Source: Pragia fontium DSM 5563 = ATCC 49100 (GTDB taxonomy: Bacteria; Pseudomonadota; Gammaproteobacteria; Enterobacterales; Enterobacteriaceae). From it: DNA of 64,000 nucleotides. A program made the position numbers and the translations under genes. Shown here in pieces: positions 21,578 through 29,307 of this stretch (the first letter of the stretch is position 1; every line of letters begins with the position of its first letter). The DNA is taken from assembly GCF_900112475.1 (NCBI RefSeq), contig NZ_FOLW01000009.1, positions 88,544-152,543 on the forward strand, written 5' to 3'. The notes under the pieces were generated by a model. The model was not told the origin of the DNA. It saw only the letters and a program-made list of their open reading frames with translations, and made no database searches.

Positions 21578-22375
21578 ATGTATCCTATAGTTGCATCCGA
21601 TCTGGATGGCACGCTGTTACAAGCAGACCACACCCTGTCTCCATTTGCCAAAGATACGCTTAAGCTGATAGCGAAGCATGGCGTCAATTTTATTTTTGCG
21701 ACCGGTCGCCATCATATTGACGTTGGTCAGATTCGTGATGGTTTAGGGATTGATTCTTATATGATCACCTCTAATGGCGCCAGAGTGCATAACGCTAAGG
21801 GCGAACTGCTTTTCAGTCATAATCTGGATGAGAATATTGCCTATGAGCTTTACCATATCGTCAATGACAGCCCGGATATTGAAACTCACGTTTACCGCAA
21901 TGATGACTGGCTGACGAATCGAGAAAGTGAAGACCTGAAGAATTTTCATCAGGAGTCAGACTTCAACTATCAACTGTTTGAGGCTCATTCAATGGCGACG
22001 GATGGCATCTGTAAGGTGTTTTACACCTGTACCGACCACCAGAAGTTACTGCGTCTGGAAGAGAAGATTAATGCGCGTTGGGGAAATCAGGTACACGTGA
22101 CTTTCTCCCTCGACTATTGCCTGGAAGTGATGGGCGCTGGAGTATCTAAAGGGCGGGCGCTACAGGATGTTTCCGGTATTTTGGGCTATGGCCTAAAAGA
22201 TTGCATTACCTTCGGTGACGGCATGAATGATGTTGAAATGTTATCCATGGCGGGTAAAGGCTGCATTATGCAAAATGCTTCACTGCGACTGAAGAAAACC
22301 CTGCCTGAGCTGGAAGTGATCGGCAGTAACGTTGACGATGCGGTGATGCATTATTTGCGGAAGATGTATTTGTAG
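21578..22375 (+). CDS. yigL: YigL, pyridoxal phosphate / sugar phosphate phosphatase (HAD, Cof type)
   Basis: A 265-residue HAD hydrolase with the DxD nucleophile motif at residues 8-12 (SDLDGTLL), the ATGRHH second motif, MITSNGAR, and the C-terminal FGDGMNDVEML motif that closes the active site. In E. coli YigL dephosphorylates sugar phosphates and is regulated by SgrS. An in-frame TTG at 21530 is rejected because ATG 21578 gives the family N-terminus MYPIVASDLDG. Confidence 0.95.
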   Translation: MYPIVASDLDGTLLQADHTLSPFAKDTLKLIAKHGVNFIFATGRHHIDVGQIRDGLGIDSYMITSNGARVHNAKGELLFSHNLDENIAYELYHIVNDSPDIETHVYRNDDWLTNRESEDLKNFHQESDFNYQLFEAHSMATDGICKVFYTCTDHQKLLRLEEKINARWGNQVHVTFSLDYCLEVMGAGVSKGRALQDVSGILGYGLKDCITFGDGMNDVEMLSMAGKGCIMQNASLRLKKTLPELEVIGSNVDDAVMHYLRKMYL

Positions 22376-22392
22376 TTTTTTGAGTGGGTTAA

Positions 22393-22413
22393 AGCCGCCG
22401 TGTTACGGCGGCT
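22393..22413. terminator. Hairpin after yigL
   Basis: The strong stem AGCCGCCG-tgtta-CGGCGGCT starts 18 bases after the yigL stop. It lacks a T-run on the plus strand, so it is a transcript-end hairpin rather than a textbook terminator. Confidence 0.5.
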
Positions 22414-22526
22414 GGGATAGCTGACAAAGTGGTTTAATTTGATGTCGGTGCACATTTCGTCCGTAGGAAGATCGTCGGAATATGAGTTTTCCCTCACGGC
22501 CGAGGGGGATGTTTTTCGGTTTAACG

Positions 22527-22600
22527 GGCGTCAGGCCCAGAATTCTTACGGTCCTCCGGCTGGTAAGCCAACTACGACCCCAACAGAATCCTCTCCTTCC
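22527..22600 (+). repeat. Dispersed intergenic hairpin repeat, copy C (diverged)
   Basis: A diverged relative of copies A and B, sharing GCGTC-A/G-GGCC, ACGG, CTCCGGCTGG-aagcca and CTACGACCCCA in the same order. It lies between the converging ends of yigL and a VOC-family gene. An upstream CCCTCACGGCCGAGGGGG stretch (22490-22507) resembles sequence beside copy A. Confidence 0.65.
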
Positions 22601-22677
22601 GTTTAAGCTTCGCAAACTAACGAATTCAAACTTTAGGGTTTATCATTAATCTGAAGCCACCGTATTACTGAACTGCT

Positions 22678-23031
22678 CTACATTTCTTGGACGAACATCA
22701 CGGTGTTTCCTGCTGGATCGCTGATTTGCGCAAGCTTTATGAATCCCAGGTCCTGTGTTTCGCTAGCGGTAACACCAGCGTCTTGACAAACTGCCCTCTG
22801 TGTTTCGATATTGTGGACGCCGCAAACTACAAATGATTTACCTGCAAGGCTTGGGTCAGGAGCAACCGAAACTTGAATCCAAGCATTTTCTGCCAACTGC
22901 CATTCGGCGATTCCCTCATCAGGTGTAACATCTGGCTTGCGCCCAAGCCATTTGGCGTACCATTCAACAGCTCCGTCGAAATCATTCACATGAAGAACGG
23001 AGACTACACTCGTAAAGTTGTTATTCGACAT
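22678..23031 (-). CDS. VOC-family protein (glyoxalase/bleomycin-resistance fold)
   Basis: A 117-residue single-domain vicinal-oxygen-chelate protein. N-terminal VSVLHVNDFDGAVEWYAKWLG and C-terminal FIKLAQISDPAGNTVMFVQ are the two beta-alpha-beta signatures; the usual metal His and Glu positions are only partly evident. It probably works as a dimer. Substrate unknown. It is alone in a scarred region between yigL and iolB and reads as an acquired accessory gene. Confidence 0.75.
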   Translation of the reverse strand: MSNNNFTSVVSVLHVNDFDGAVEWYAKWLGRKPDVTPDEGIAEWQLAENAWIQVSVAPDPSLAGKSFVVCGVHNIETQRAVCQDAGVTASETQDLGFIKLAQISDPAGNTVMFVQEM

Positions 23032-23273
23032 TTCCCTATTCTCTTTATCAAATTAAAATATCCGTTTTTGAACTTGTAGGCTCAAAATTATTGTTAGCTC
23101 AAATAGTAAACACAAAAAATTTAATTTCAATTTCCAATTGAAAAAAATTTACCAATGTAAAAAAGTTGAAACTATTCGGTGTTTTTCAAGGTAGTTGTCC
23201 GATTTTCCCGTTTTATGCTGCTGCCTGAACCTGCACGATTTCCCTATTTGGATTCAGACTACGGTCATTGACT

Positions 23274-23293
23274 GTAATGACGAATCTCATTAC
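23274..23293. promoter_or_regulatory. Operator-like palindrome before a truncated antitoxin
   Basis: GTAATGA-cgaatc-TCATTAC is a perfect 7-bp inverted repeat immediately before a ribosome binding site (GAGGAAGGGG) and a short reading frame beginning MANVNFRSDD. Type II toxin-antitoxin operons of the RelB/DinJ class are autoregulated through palindromes in this position. Confidence 0.5.
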
Positions 23294-23313
23294 GAGGAAG
23301 GGGAATAAAAATA

Positions 23314-23376
23314 ATGGCAAATGTTAACTTTCGTAGCGATGATGGAATAAAAATAATATTGCATATAGTTATTTAA
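23314..23376 (+). pseudogene. Truncated RelB/DinJ-like antitoxin start
   Basis: A 20-codon frame reading MANVNFRSDDGIKIILHIVI. The first ten residues resemble the ribbon-helix-helix N-terminus of RelB/DinJ antitoxins (compare MxxxNxRxDDxxK); after that the similarity is lost and the frame stops. It has a good ribosome binding site and an upstream palindrome, and an IS end begins 10 bases later. Most likely a relic of a toxin-antitoxin operon cut off by insertion and deletion. Short, so uncertain. Confidence 0.5.
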
Positions 23377-23385
23377 CCGCCTACG

Positions 23386-23446
23386 TGAACTGCACCCCAA
23401 AAGTTGGACACCTAACTGAGTAAGGTGCAGTTTTTTATGAGTAAGT
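23386..23446. mobile_element. Remnant end of an IS3-family insertion sequence
   Basis: The string TGAACTGCACCCCAAAAGTT followed by GGACA is the kind of terminal inverted repeat seen on IS150-group IS3 elements. It is followed by GGTGCAGTTTTTTATGAGTAAG, which looks like the leader and first codons of the orfA transposase gene. The frame then stops at once (MSKCHQ) and iolB begins, so only one end survives. The name of the element cannot be given. Confidence 0.65.
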
Positions 23447-23457
23447 GTCATCAGTGA

Positions 23458-24288
23458 TTAGTCTGCGCTAAATTTCTCCGCATAGGTTTCACTGTTAATC
23501 CATTGGTGATCTTGTTCCCAAGTAAAGCGCCACTGGCGTACCGGGCCGGCCATAACGTTGAGGTAGTAGCTGTTATAGCCAGCGATGGTTGCAACCGGGT
23601 GGTAGCCTTTCGGGACTTTAACCACGTCTTTGTTGTACACCGCCATGCTTTCGTCCAGTGAGCGATCGTCAGTATAGACGCGTTGTAAGCAGAACCCCTG
23701 TTGTGGATCCAGTCGGTGATAATACGTTTCTTCCAGATAGCTCTCATGAGGCAGATTATCGCTGTCATGTTTGTGGCTGGGATAAGAGCTGGTGCAGCCT
23801 TCATTGGTATACACTTCAACCACCAACAGGCTGTCCGCCGGTTTGTCATCCGGTAGAATGTTGTGGACATAGCGTTGGTTATTGCCATGGCCGCGCTGTT
23901 CGGCATCAATATCTTGCGGTGAGATGAGGCGGGTTGGATAGCTACCTTTTCCCGGCGCCTGACAAACGGCCAGTTCCAGAGAAGTATGGGCAACGATAGT
24001 GATGCTTTCTCCTGCGGTGACATAGACCGCATAAGGCTTGGTGCGCTCAAATGGGCTCATGCGTTGGCCGATTTGTTGATAGCTCTGGGTTGGGGTGCTG
24101 ATTGTGGCTTTACCGGCTACCAGTACCAGACAACGTTCATCAGTGGATGGCGGTAGCTCCAGTGTGGCCTGTGCGGCAAGCTCATAAACATCAAAACCAA
24201 TGTACTTCCAGCCGGCATTCTCTACCGTGATATGTTGGGTGCGGCCTTTATCATCAGGCGAGTGGTAACGCGACAATAATCGGGACAT
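23458..24288 (-). CDS. iolB: IolB, 5-deoxy-glucuronate isomerase
   Basis: A 276-residue double-cupin enzyme converting 5-deoxy-glucuronate to 2-deoxy-5-keto-gluconate in inositol catabolism. Conserved regions include SPFERTKPYAVYV, the metal-binding histidine stretch SYPSHKHD with the following Glu-rich EESYLEETYYHRLDP-like segment, and KGYHPVATIAGYNSYYLNVM. ATG 24288 has GGAG about 9 bases upstream; the frame opens earlier (24372) without a good site. It is the last gene of the iol run, and its stop lies about a dozen bases from an IS remnant. Confidence 0.94.
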   Translation of the reverse strand: MSRLLSRYHSPDDKGRTQHITVENAGWKYIGFDVYELAAQATLELPPSTDERCLVLVAGKATISTPTQSYQQIGQRMSPFERTKPYAVYVTAGESITIVAHTSLELAVCQAPGKGSYPTRLISPQDIDAEQRGHGNNQRYVHNILPDDKPADSLLVVEVYTNEGCTSSYPSHKHDSDNLPHESYLEETYYHRLDPQQGFCLQRVYTDDRSLDESMAVYNKDVVKVPKGYHPVATIAGYNSYYLNVMAGPVRQWRFTWEQDHQWINSETYAEKFSAD

Positions 24289-24383
24289 CGTACGCTTCTC
24301 CTTATTTCGATACCGTACTGCTGGGCAGTACGGTCGAGTAAATAGTAAGTGGCATCCTGACAGTCCGTACATAAGGCCGTCGC

Positions 24384-25274
24384 TTAGAGCAGGCCAGCGT
24401 TACGGGCGAACTGATGCAGGTTGTTATAACCCAGCGTGGCGTAAGTAAGTGGATGTGCGATGGCTGGATCTTGCTCGGCTTCAACCACTAACCAGCCTTT
24501 ATAATTCTGGTTTTTCAGCGAGTGAAACACTGAAGGGAAATCAACGCAGCCATCACCGGGTACGGTAAACACCCCGCTCAGTACCGCATCGAGGAAGCTG
24601 GTTTTGCGGTTACGTACATCCTGCAATACGTCTTTACGTACGTCTTTGCAATGAACATGATTAATTCTGCTGGCCCATTGACGGGCAACGGCAGCGGGAT
24701 CGGCTCCGGCATAGGTTAAGTGCCCGGCATCCAGTAACAAACCAACTTCTGGCCCGGTATGCTTCATCAGATTGTCGATATCTTCCGCGCTTTCAATCAC
24801 GGTTCCCATATGGTGATGATAGGCTACTTGAATCCCTTGTTGTTGGGTATAGCGGGCAAATTCAGTCAGTTTACGGCCATATTCTTGCCACTGGTCGGCA
24901 GGAAAACGCGGACGTAGATGTACCGGTTTGCTTTGATCGCCGTGAATACAGTCGGTTACTTCGGCGAAAACCATAACTTTTGCACCAAGATCGCGCAGCA
25001 GAGTTAAATGGCTTTGGGCGGCTTCAATTTCTTCTTCCACTGAACGGGTCAGCAGTTCGCCGGAATACCAGCCGGAAACCAGCTTAAGGTTATGTTCAGC
25101 CAGAATAGGGCCCAGTACTTCAGATTTTCGTGGGAACTTATTGCCCAGTTCAAATCCGACAAAACCGGCCTGCTTACCTTCACTGAGGCAGGTTTCCAGC
25201 GGGGTTTCAGCGCCCAGTGAAGGAAGGTCATCATTGGTCCAGGTGAGTGGGTTAATACCGAGTTGTACAGTCAT
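24384..25274 (-). CDS. iolE: IolE, inosose dehydratase
   Basis: A 296-residue xylose-isomerase-like TIM-barrel protein that dehydrates 2-keto-myo-inositol to a trihydroxycyclohexanedione. N-terminal MTVQLGINPLTWTNDDLP is typical of IolE. Metal-ligand regions are visible in VAYHHHMGT, LLLDAGHLTYAG and NHVHCKDVR, and WLVVEAEQDP near the C-terminus. It lies between iolC and iolB with short gaps (40 and about 95 bases), so the three are probably co-transcribed. Confidence 0.95.
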   Translation of the reverse strand: MTVQLGINPLTWTNDDLPSLGAETPLETCLSEGKQAGFVGFELGNKFPRKSEVLGPILAEHNLKLVSGWYSGELLTRSVEEEIEAAQSHLTLLRDLGAKVMVFAEVTDCIHGDQSKPVHLRPRFPADQWQEYGRKLTEFARYTQQQGIQVAYHHHMGTVIESAEDIDNLMKHTGPEVGLLLDAGHLTYAGADPAAVARQWASRINHVHCKDVRKDVLQDVRNRKTSFLDAVLSGVFTVPGDGCVDFPSVFHSLKNQNYKGWLVVEAEQDPAIAHPLTYATLGYNNLHQFARNAGLL

Positions 25275-25314
25275 GATTGTTCTCCATCAATAATGATAAA
25301 TACTTGGATAATGC

Positions 25315-27222
25315 TTAACCGCGCTGTTGCCACAGGTCTATCAGCTGTAAATAGTTGCTCTTAATTTGTTGAATGAGGGTGCAATCGTCGATTTCACCTT
25401 TCAACCATTTCTGCGACGGCTTAGCAAACAGAGTACGTCCAACGGCAAATCCTTTGATCAGTGGATAACCGGCTGCGGCATTGAATCCGGCTTTCAGATC
25501 CTCCAGCGGTGCATCCAATCCCAGAATCACCACGCCCCGGCAGTGAGGGTCGCGTTGGGATATCAGGTCGGTCAGGATTGACCAGCTATGGGCGCTGAGC
25601 GGCGGTAGTTTCCACCAGTCCGGCTTCACGCCCAGATTATAAAAACGTTGAATAGCGCGCAGATAAAGCTCATCGGTACGCTGCATATCGGCGGGTAAAA
25701 TCACTTCCAACAGCAGTTCGTGGCCGGACTTACAGCATGCCCGATAGACTTCCTGAACTTTCTTTTCTTGCTCCAAACGCAAAGGGTGGGAGTCTTCCGG
25801 GTGGAAGAACACTAAACATTTCACTACATGCTCAAGCGGCCAATCGATCAGCTGTGAACCGATATCGCCATGTTCCAGAGTGAGCGGGCGTGAACCGGGT
25901 AATTCAATTGGCCGGCCAATCCACCAACCTTCGCCGGTAATGTCGTTGAGTACCGCTTGTCCGAAGGTGCTGTCACACAACAGTCCGGCTTTTCCCTGTA
26001 GGCCCGATTGCTGTATTGCCTCGCGGCTGGACTGTAAAATAAGCTGTTTTAGGGTACTAATTTGTTGCGTATCCGCTCCGCAGGTGAGTGCCATATCTTC
26101 CATTTGGCTGCGGTGATCGAACGCCATCACGCAGAGCTCATCCCAGTTTGCACGCCGCGTGGTGACGCGGTGCAGATGGTTAAGCTCTTCATCCAGATCG
26201 GGACGAGGTACGCTCTCGGCTCTGGCCAGATAATTATCCAATTCTGTTTTGCTGGGCATGGCTGGGGCGCAGCCGTGGCGGGAAACCACCAGAGCGCCAC
26301 AGGCGTTGGCATAGGCGCAGGTTTTTTCCCAACCTTCGCCACTCAGGTAGCCGCGTAGCAGGCCTGACATAAAGGCATCCCCTGCACCCAGAACGTTTAA
26401 AACATCAACCTGAACGCCCTGAATGGTTATGCCTTTATCCAGATGATCCGGAATGTCGCCGGTAAATACCGAACAGCCCAGCGAACCGCGTTTACACACC
26501 AGCTCAGCTCGCGTTAACTGACGAACCTGACGCAGGGCTTCCAGAGTATCGGTAGAGCCGCCAGCAATATGAAACTCCTCTTCGGTGCCGACAATCAGAT
26601 CGAATAGCCCTAATACCTCTTGAAGCTGATGAGTGACCTGCGGTGAGGGAATAAATCGGGTTTCACCGTCTCCCAGCGATGTCAGTCCCCATAACACCGG
26701 GCGATAATCAATATCCAGAGCGGTTTTCACCCCGTTACGGCGCGCATAACTGAGAGCCGTTAGCACCGCGTCTCGCGTATCAGGGTGGGAGAGATGCGTA
26801 CCGGTAACCGCCAGACAGCGGGCGGAGGCAATATACTCTTCACTAAAATCATCTTTATGAATGGCCATATCGGCGCAATTATCGCGATAGAAAATCAGCG
26901 GAAAGGTTTCGCGATCTTTGATGCCCAATAAAACCAGAGCGGTTAAACGTTCTTTGTCGGTAATCAGATGGCTGGTGTCGCAGCCAACGCTTTGCAGTTC
27001 TTCCCGTAAGAATCGGCCCATATGTTCATCGCCGACTCTGGCCAGCATGGATGAGCGCAGCCCTTGCCGAGCCGTACCGTAAGCCACGTTACCGGAAGAA
27101 CCGCCAAGATATTTAGCAAAGCTTCCCATATCTTCCAGTCGAGCACCGATTTGTTGACCATAGAGATCAACCGCCACTCGGCCCATACAAATAACATCAA
27201 ATTTTTTTTCCATGGTGTTCAT
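25315..27222 (-). CDS. iolC: IolC, 5-dehydro-2-deoxygluconokinase fused to DUF2090
   Basis: A 635-residue two-domain protein. Residues 1 to about 330 are a PfkB-family sugar kinase (GGSSGNVAYGTARQG, and the catalytic loop LNVLGAGDAFMSGLLRG) that phosphorylates 2-deoxy-5-keto-gluconate. Residues about 345-635 are a DUF2090 TIM-barrel-like domain (MAFDHRSQMEDMA, VVILGLDAPLEDLKAGF) thought to be the aldolase that splits the phosphorylated product to malonate semialdehyde and DHAP. No separate iolJ aldolase gene is in the locus, which fits. ATG 27213 is an alternative start. Confidence 0.93.
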   Translation of the reverse strand: MNTMEKKFDVICMGRVAVDLYGQQIGARLEDMGSFAKYLGGSSGNVAYGTARQGLRSSMLARVGDEHMGRFLREELQSVGCDTSHLITDKERLTALVLLGIKDRETFPLIFYRDNCADMAIHKDDFSEEYIASARCLAVTGTHLSHPDTRDAVLTALSYARRNGVKTALDIDYRPVLWGLTSLGDGETRFIPSPQVTHQLQEVLGLFDLIVGTEEEFHIAGGSTDTLEALRQVRQLTRAELVCKRGSLGCSVFTGDIPDHLDKGITIQGVQVDVLNVLGAGDAFMSGLLRGYLSGEGWEKTCAYANACGALVVSRHGCAPAMPSKTELDNYLARAESVPRPDLDEELNHLHRVTTRRANWDELCVMAFDHRSQMEDMALTCGADTQQISTLKQLILQSSREAIQQSGLQGKAGLLCDSTFGQAVLNDITGEGWWIGRPIELPGSRPLTLEHGDIGSQLIDWPLEHVVKCLVFFHPEDSHPLRLEQEKKVQEVYRACCKSGHELLLEVILPADMQRTDELYLRAIQRFYNLGVKPDWWKLPPLSAHSWSILTDLISQRDPHCRGVVILGLDAPLEDLKAGFNAAAGYPLIKGFAVGRTLFAKPSQKWLKGEIDDCTLIQQIKSNYLQLIDLWQQRG

Positions 27223-27289
27223 CGTTCTTTTGTCTCCACCGCTGAGGTTGCGGGACAGGGCCGCGGCGATATCACCGCGGACCGTGTGA

Positions 27290-28423
27290 TTAACGGATTT
27301 CGCTGACTTTTACCCAACGTTCTTCGGCGTGGGACAGGGCGATAGCATCCAATATGCGTGAAACTTTCCAGCCCTCTTCAAAGTCAGGCCAGATTGGTGT
27401 ATTGGTTGCGATACCGTTAATCAGGTCTCGTACTTCAACCGCTTTCTGATCGTTGAAACCGATACCGTGTCCTGCGCCACCGCAGAACCAGGCATAGTCT
27501 GGATGTTCAGGGCCAACCAGAATGGTCTGAAAACCTTGTCGATTGGCCGGGGCATCGTGGCGGTAGAGTTTGAGTTCGGCCATCCGCTCTTGAGTAAAGC
27601 TCAGGGTGCCTTTGGTGCCGGTAATCACCCAAGTGAGTCCCATTTTGCGTCCGCAGGCGATACGTGATGTTTCAATTACGCCCATCGCACCATTACTGAA
27701 GCGGATAAGTGCACTGGCCTGATCTTCGTTTTCAACCTCAACCATTTTGCTGGAACCGGCTTGCTCCGGGCGTGATTTCACCACGGTTTGCAGGTCACCG
27801 CAGACGGTAGAGATATCGCTCACCAGATACTGAGCCATGTTGACGATATGAGCGGCTAGGTCACCAAGGGCGCCTAAACCGGCGGTGTTTTTAAAACAGT
27901 GCCAGTGAATTGGTTCCAGCGGATCGGCCATATAGTCTTCGTTATGGGTGCCGTAGAAGTGCACGATCTCACCGATTTCACCGTTGCTGATAATCTCTTT
28001 AGCCAAACTGGCCGTGGGGTTTTTCATATAGTTGAAGCCAACCATAGTTTGAACACCGGCCTGTTTCGCCGCATCTACCATCTCTCTGGCATCGGCTGCC
28101 GTCAGCGCCAGAGGCTTTTCCGAGTAAACGTGTTTACCGTGGCGGATCGCTTCTAAGGCCATTTCTTTGTGCAGATAGTTAGGGGAACAGATATCGACGA
28201 CATGGATGTTAGGATCGGCAACTAGCTCTCGCCAGTCGCCGGTTGAACGGTTAAAGCCAAATGCCTGCGCGCGTTCGGCGGCAAGCTGCGGGTTTACCTC
28301 TGCAACCATGTCTCGAATGAGTTTACCTTTCAGGGGGAAGACGGTTGGCGTTTGGGCATAGGCGATAGCGTGGGCGCGTCCAATATAGCCGGTTCCGATT
28401 AAACCTATATGAATCTCTTTCAT
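27290..28423 (-). CDS. Second inositol dehydrogenase-like oxidoreductase (Gfo/Idh/MocA)
   Basis: A 377-residue NAD(P)-dependent oxidoreductase with Rossmann motif GLIGTGYIGRAHA and the family EKP motif (VYSEKPLAL), longer than the IolG at 33044-34030. It has the GALGDLAAHIVNMAQYL catalytic His region and a C-terminal sheet. Such proteins in inositol loci act on scyllo-inositol, inosose isomers or methylated inositols; which one cannot be told from sequence. Two candidate IolR operators lie directly upstream. Confidence 0.85.
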   Translation of the reverse strand: MKEIHIGLIGTGYIGRAHAIAYAQTPTVFPLKGKLIRDMVAEVNPQLAAERAQAFGFNRSTGDWRELVADPNIHVVDICSPNYLHKEMALEAIRHGKHVYSEKPLALTAADAREMVDAAKQAGVQTMVGFNYMKNPTASLAKEIISNGEIGEIVHFYGTHNEDYMADPLEPIHWHCFKNTAGLGALGDLAAHIVNMAQYLVSDISTVCGDLQTVVKSRPEQAGSSKMVEVENEDQASALIRFSNGAMGVIETSRIACGRKMGLTWVITGTKGTLSFTQERMAELKLYRHDAPANRQGFQTILVGPEHPDYAWFCGGAGHGIGFNDQKAVEVRDLINGIATNTPIWPDFEEGWKVSRILDAIALSHAEERWVKVSEIR

Positions 28424-28480
28424 ATCGACTCCTTGATCATAAGAATCTGAATAATGCCGTTATCTATGAATGAATATTAT

Positions 28481-28524
28481 GGAATAAATATTTCATTATC
28501 CATGGTTTTGGAAATATAAATTTC
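28481..28524. promoter_or_regulatory. Candidate IolR operator pair before the second dehydrogenase
   Basis: GGAATAAATATTTC (28481-28494) and GAAATATAAATTTC (28511-28524) are two near-identical palindromes with centres 30 bp apart, about three helical turns, 58-101 bases before the start codon. Matching GAAAT-N4-ATTTC sequence occurs before iolA. An RpiR-type dimer could bind each. Binding is inferred from recurrence only. Confidence 0.55.
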
Positions 28525-28593
28525 GATTTGTGATCTGAATGGAGTTTTTGAATATTGGGCTTAATGCATTGAGGGACGAAGCGTTTCCTGCGA

Positions 28594-29307
28594 TTAGCTT
28601 TGACCACGGCGGGATCGCTGATACAAGGGGAGTAGTTCGGGGATGTCACCGGCAAAAATGGTTTTTATCTGACACAGTAAAAGTTCTGCGGTCGCAATGG
28701 CATCGCTTAGCGCATCATGGGCAGGATAATCCGGCAGCCCGTAGCGTTGACGAACCTGTTGCAGATTATATTCTTGAGGGGATTGCCGATTAGCCATCAG
28801 CGATTTTTCCAGCATAAAGGTATCCAGCCAAACTATCGGTAGTACGGGTAAATGGTTAGCGAGCAATAGCTGCTGGATAAACCGTTGTTCTATCACCGCA
28901 CAATGGGCGACAACGATTTTTCCTTGCGCCTGTTGCAACAGGTTAAGCAGGGCGGATTGAGTTTGTACGCCATGAATCAGCTTTTCCGGCACGATATGGT
29001 TAATGCAGGCAGTTTTCTGCCTGACGGAATGCGGCTGGGCCAGATATTGATGGCTGGCGCTGCGTAACAAAATACGCTGTTGATGAATGGTAACGGTACC
29101 GATGCTGAGTATCTTATCTTTGAGGGGATCCAGCCCCGAGGTTTCAAAGTCGATAACTAATAGATCTTGCTGGTCTAACGGCATATCGGCCTGCGGTAGC
29201 GGGCAGGACAGATACTCCTGCACTTCTGCCGGCCATGAGGGAAGCGGTCGCAATTTTAGACGCTTTTTCTCCAGCGCTTTTAACGGATCAAATAGTCGAT
29301 GAAACAT
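28594..29307 (-). CDS. DnaQ-like 3'-5' exonuclease
   Basis: A 237-residue DEDDh-family exonuclease. Exo I is VIDFETSGLDPLKDKILSIG (Asp/Glu at about 50 and 52), Exo II lies around HCAVIEQRFI and Exo III is HDALSDAIATAEL. Its ATG shares one base with the stop of the cNMP/CBS gene upstream, so the two are coupled. Pairing of this exonuclease type with a DUF294/CBS protein beside a sodium symporter is a recurring arrangement in proteobacteria as I recall. Its role there is unknown. Confidence 0.85.
   Translation of the reverse strand: MFHRLFDPLKALEKKRLKLRPLPSWPAEVQEYLSCPLPQADMPLDQQDLLVIDFETSGLDPLKDKILSIGTVTIHQQRILLRSASHQYLAQPHSVRQKTACINHIVPEKLIHGVQTQSALLNLLQQAQGKIVVAHCAVIEQRFIQQLLLANHLPVLPIVWLDTFMLEKSLMANRQSPQEYNLQQVRQRYGLPDYPAHDALSDAIATAELLLCQIKTIFAGDIPELLPLYQRSRRGQS

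Noticed and set aside
22403..22615. A 70-codon minus-strand frame over repeat copy C
   Set aside because: It is arginine-rich translation of the GC-rich hairpin repeat, without a ribosome binding site or similarity to other proteins.
25601..25620. GGCGGTAG strings resembling RfaH ops sites (also near 24150)
   Set aside because: They lie antisense inside iolC and iolB, not in the leader of a long operon, and lack the rest of the ops consensus.
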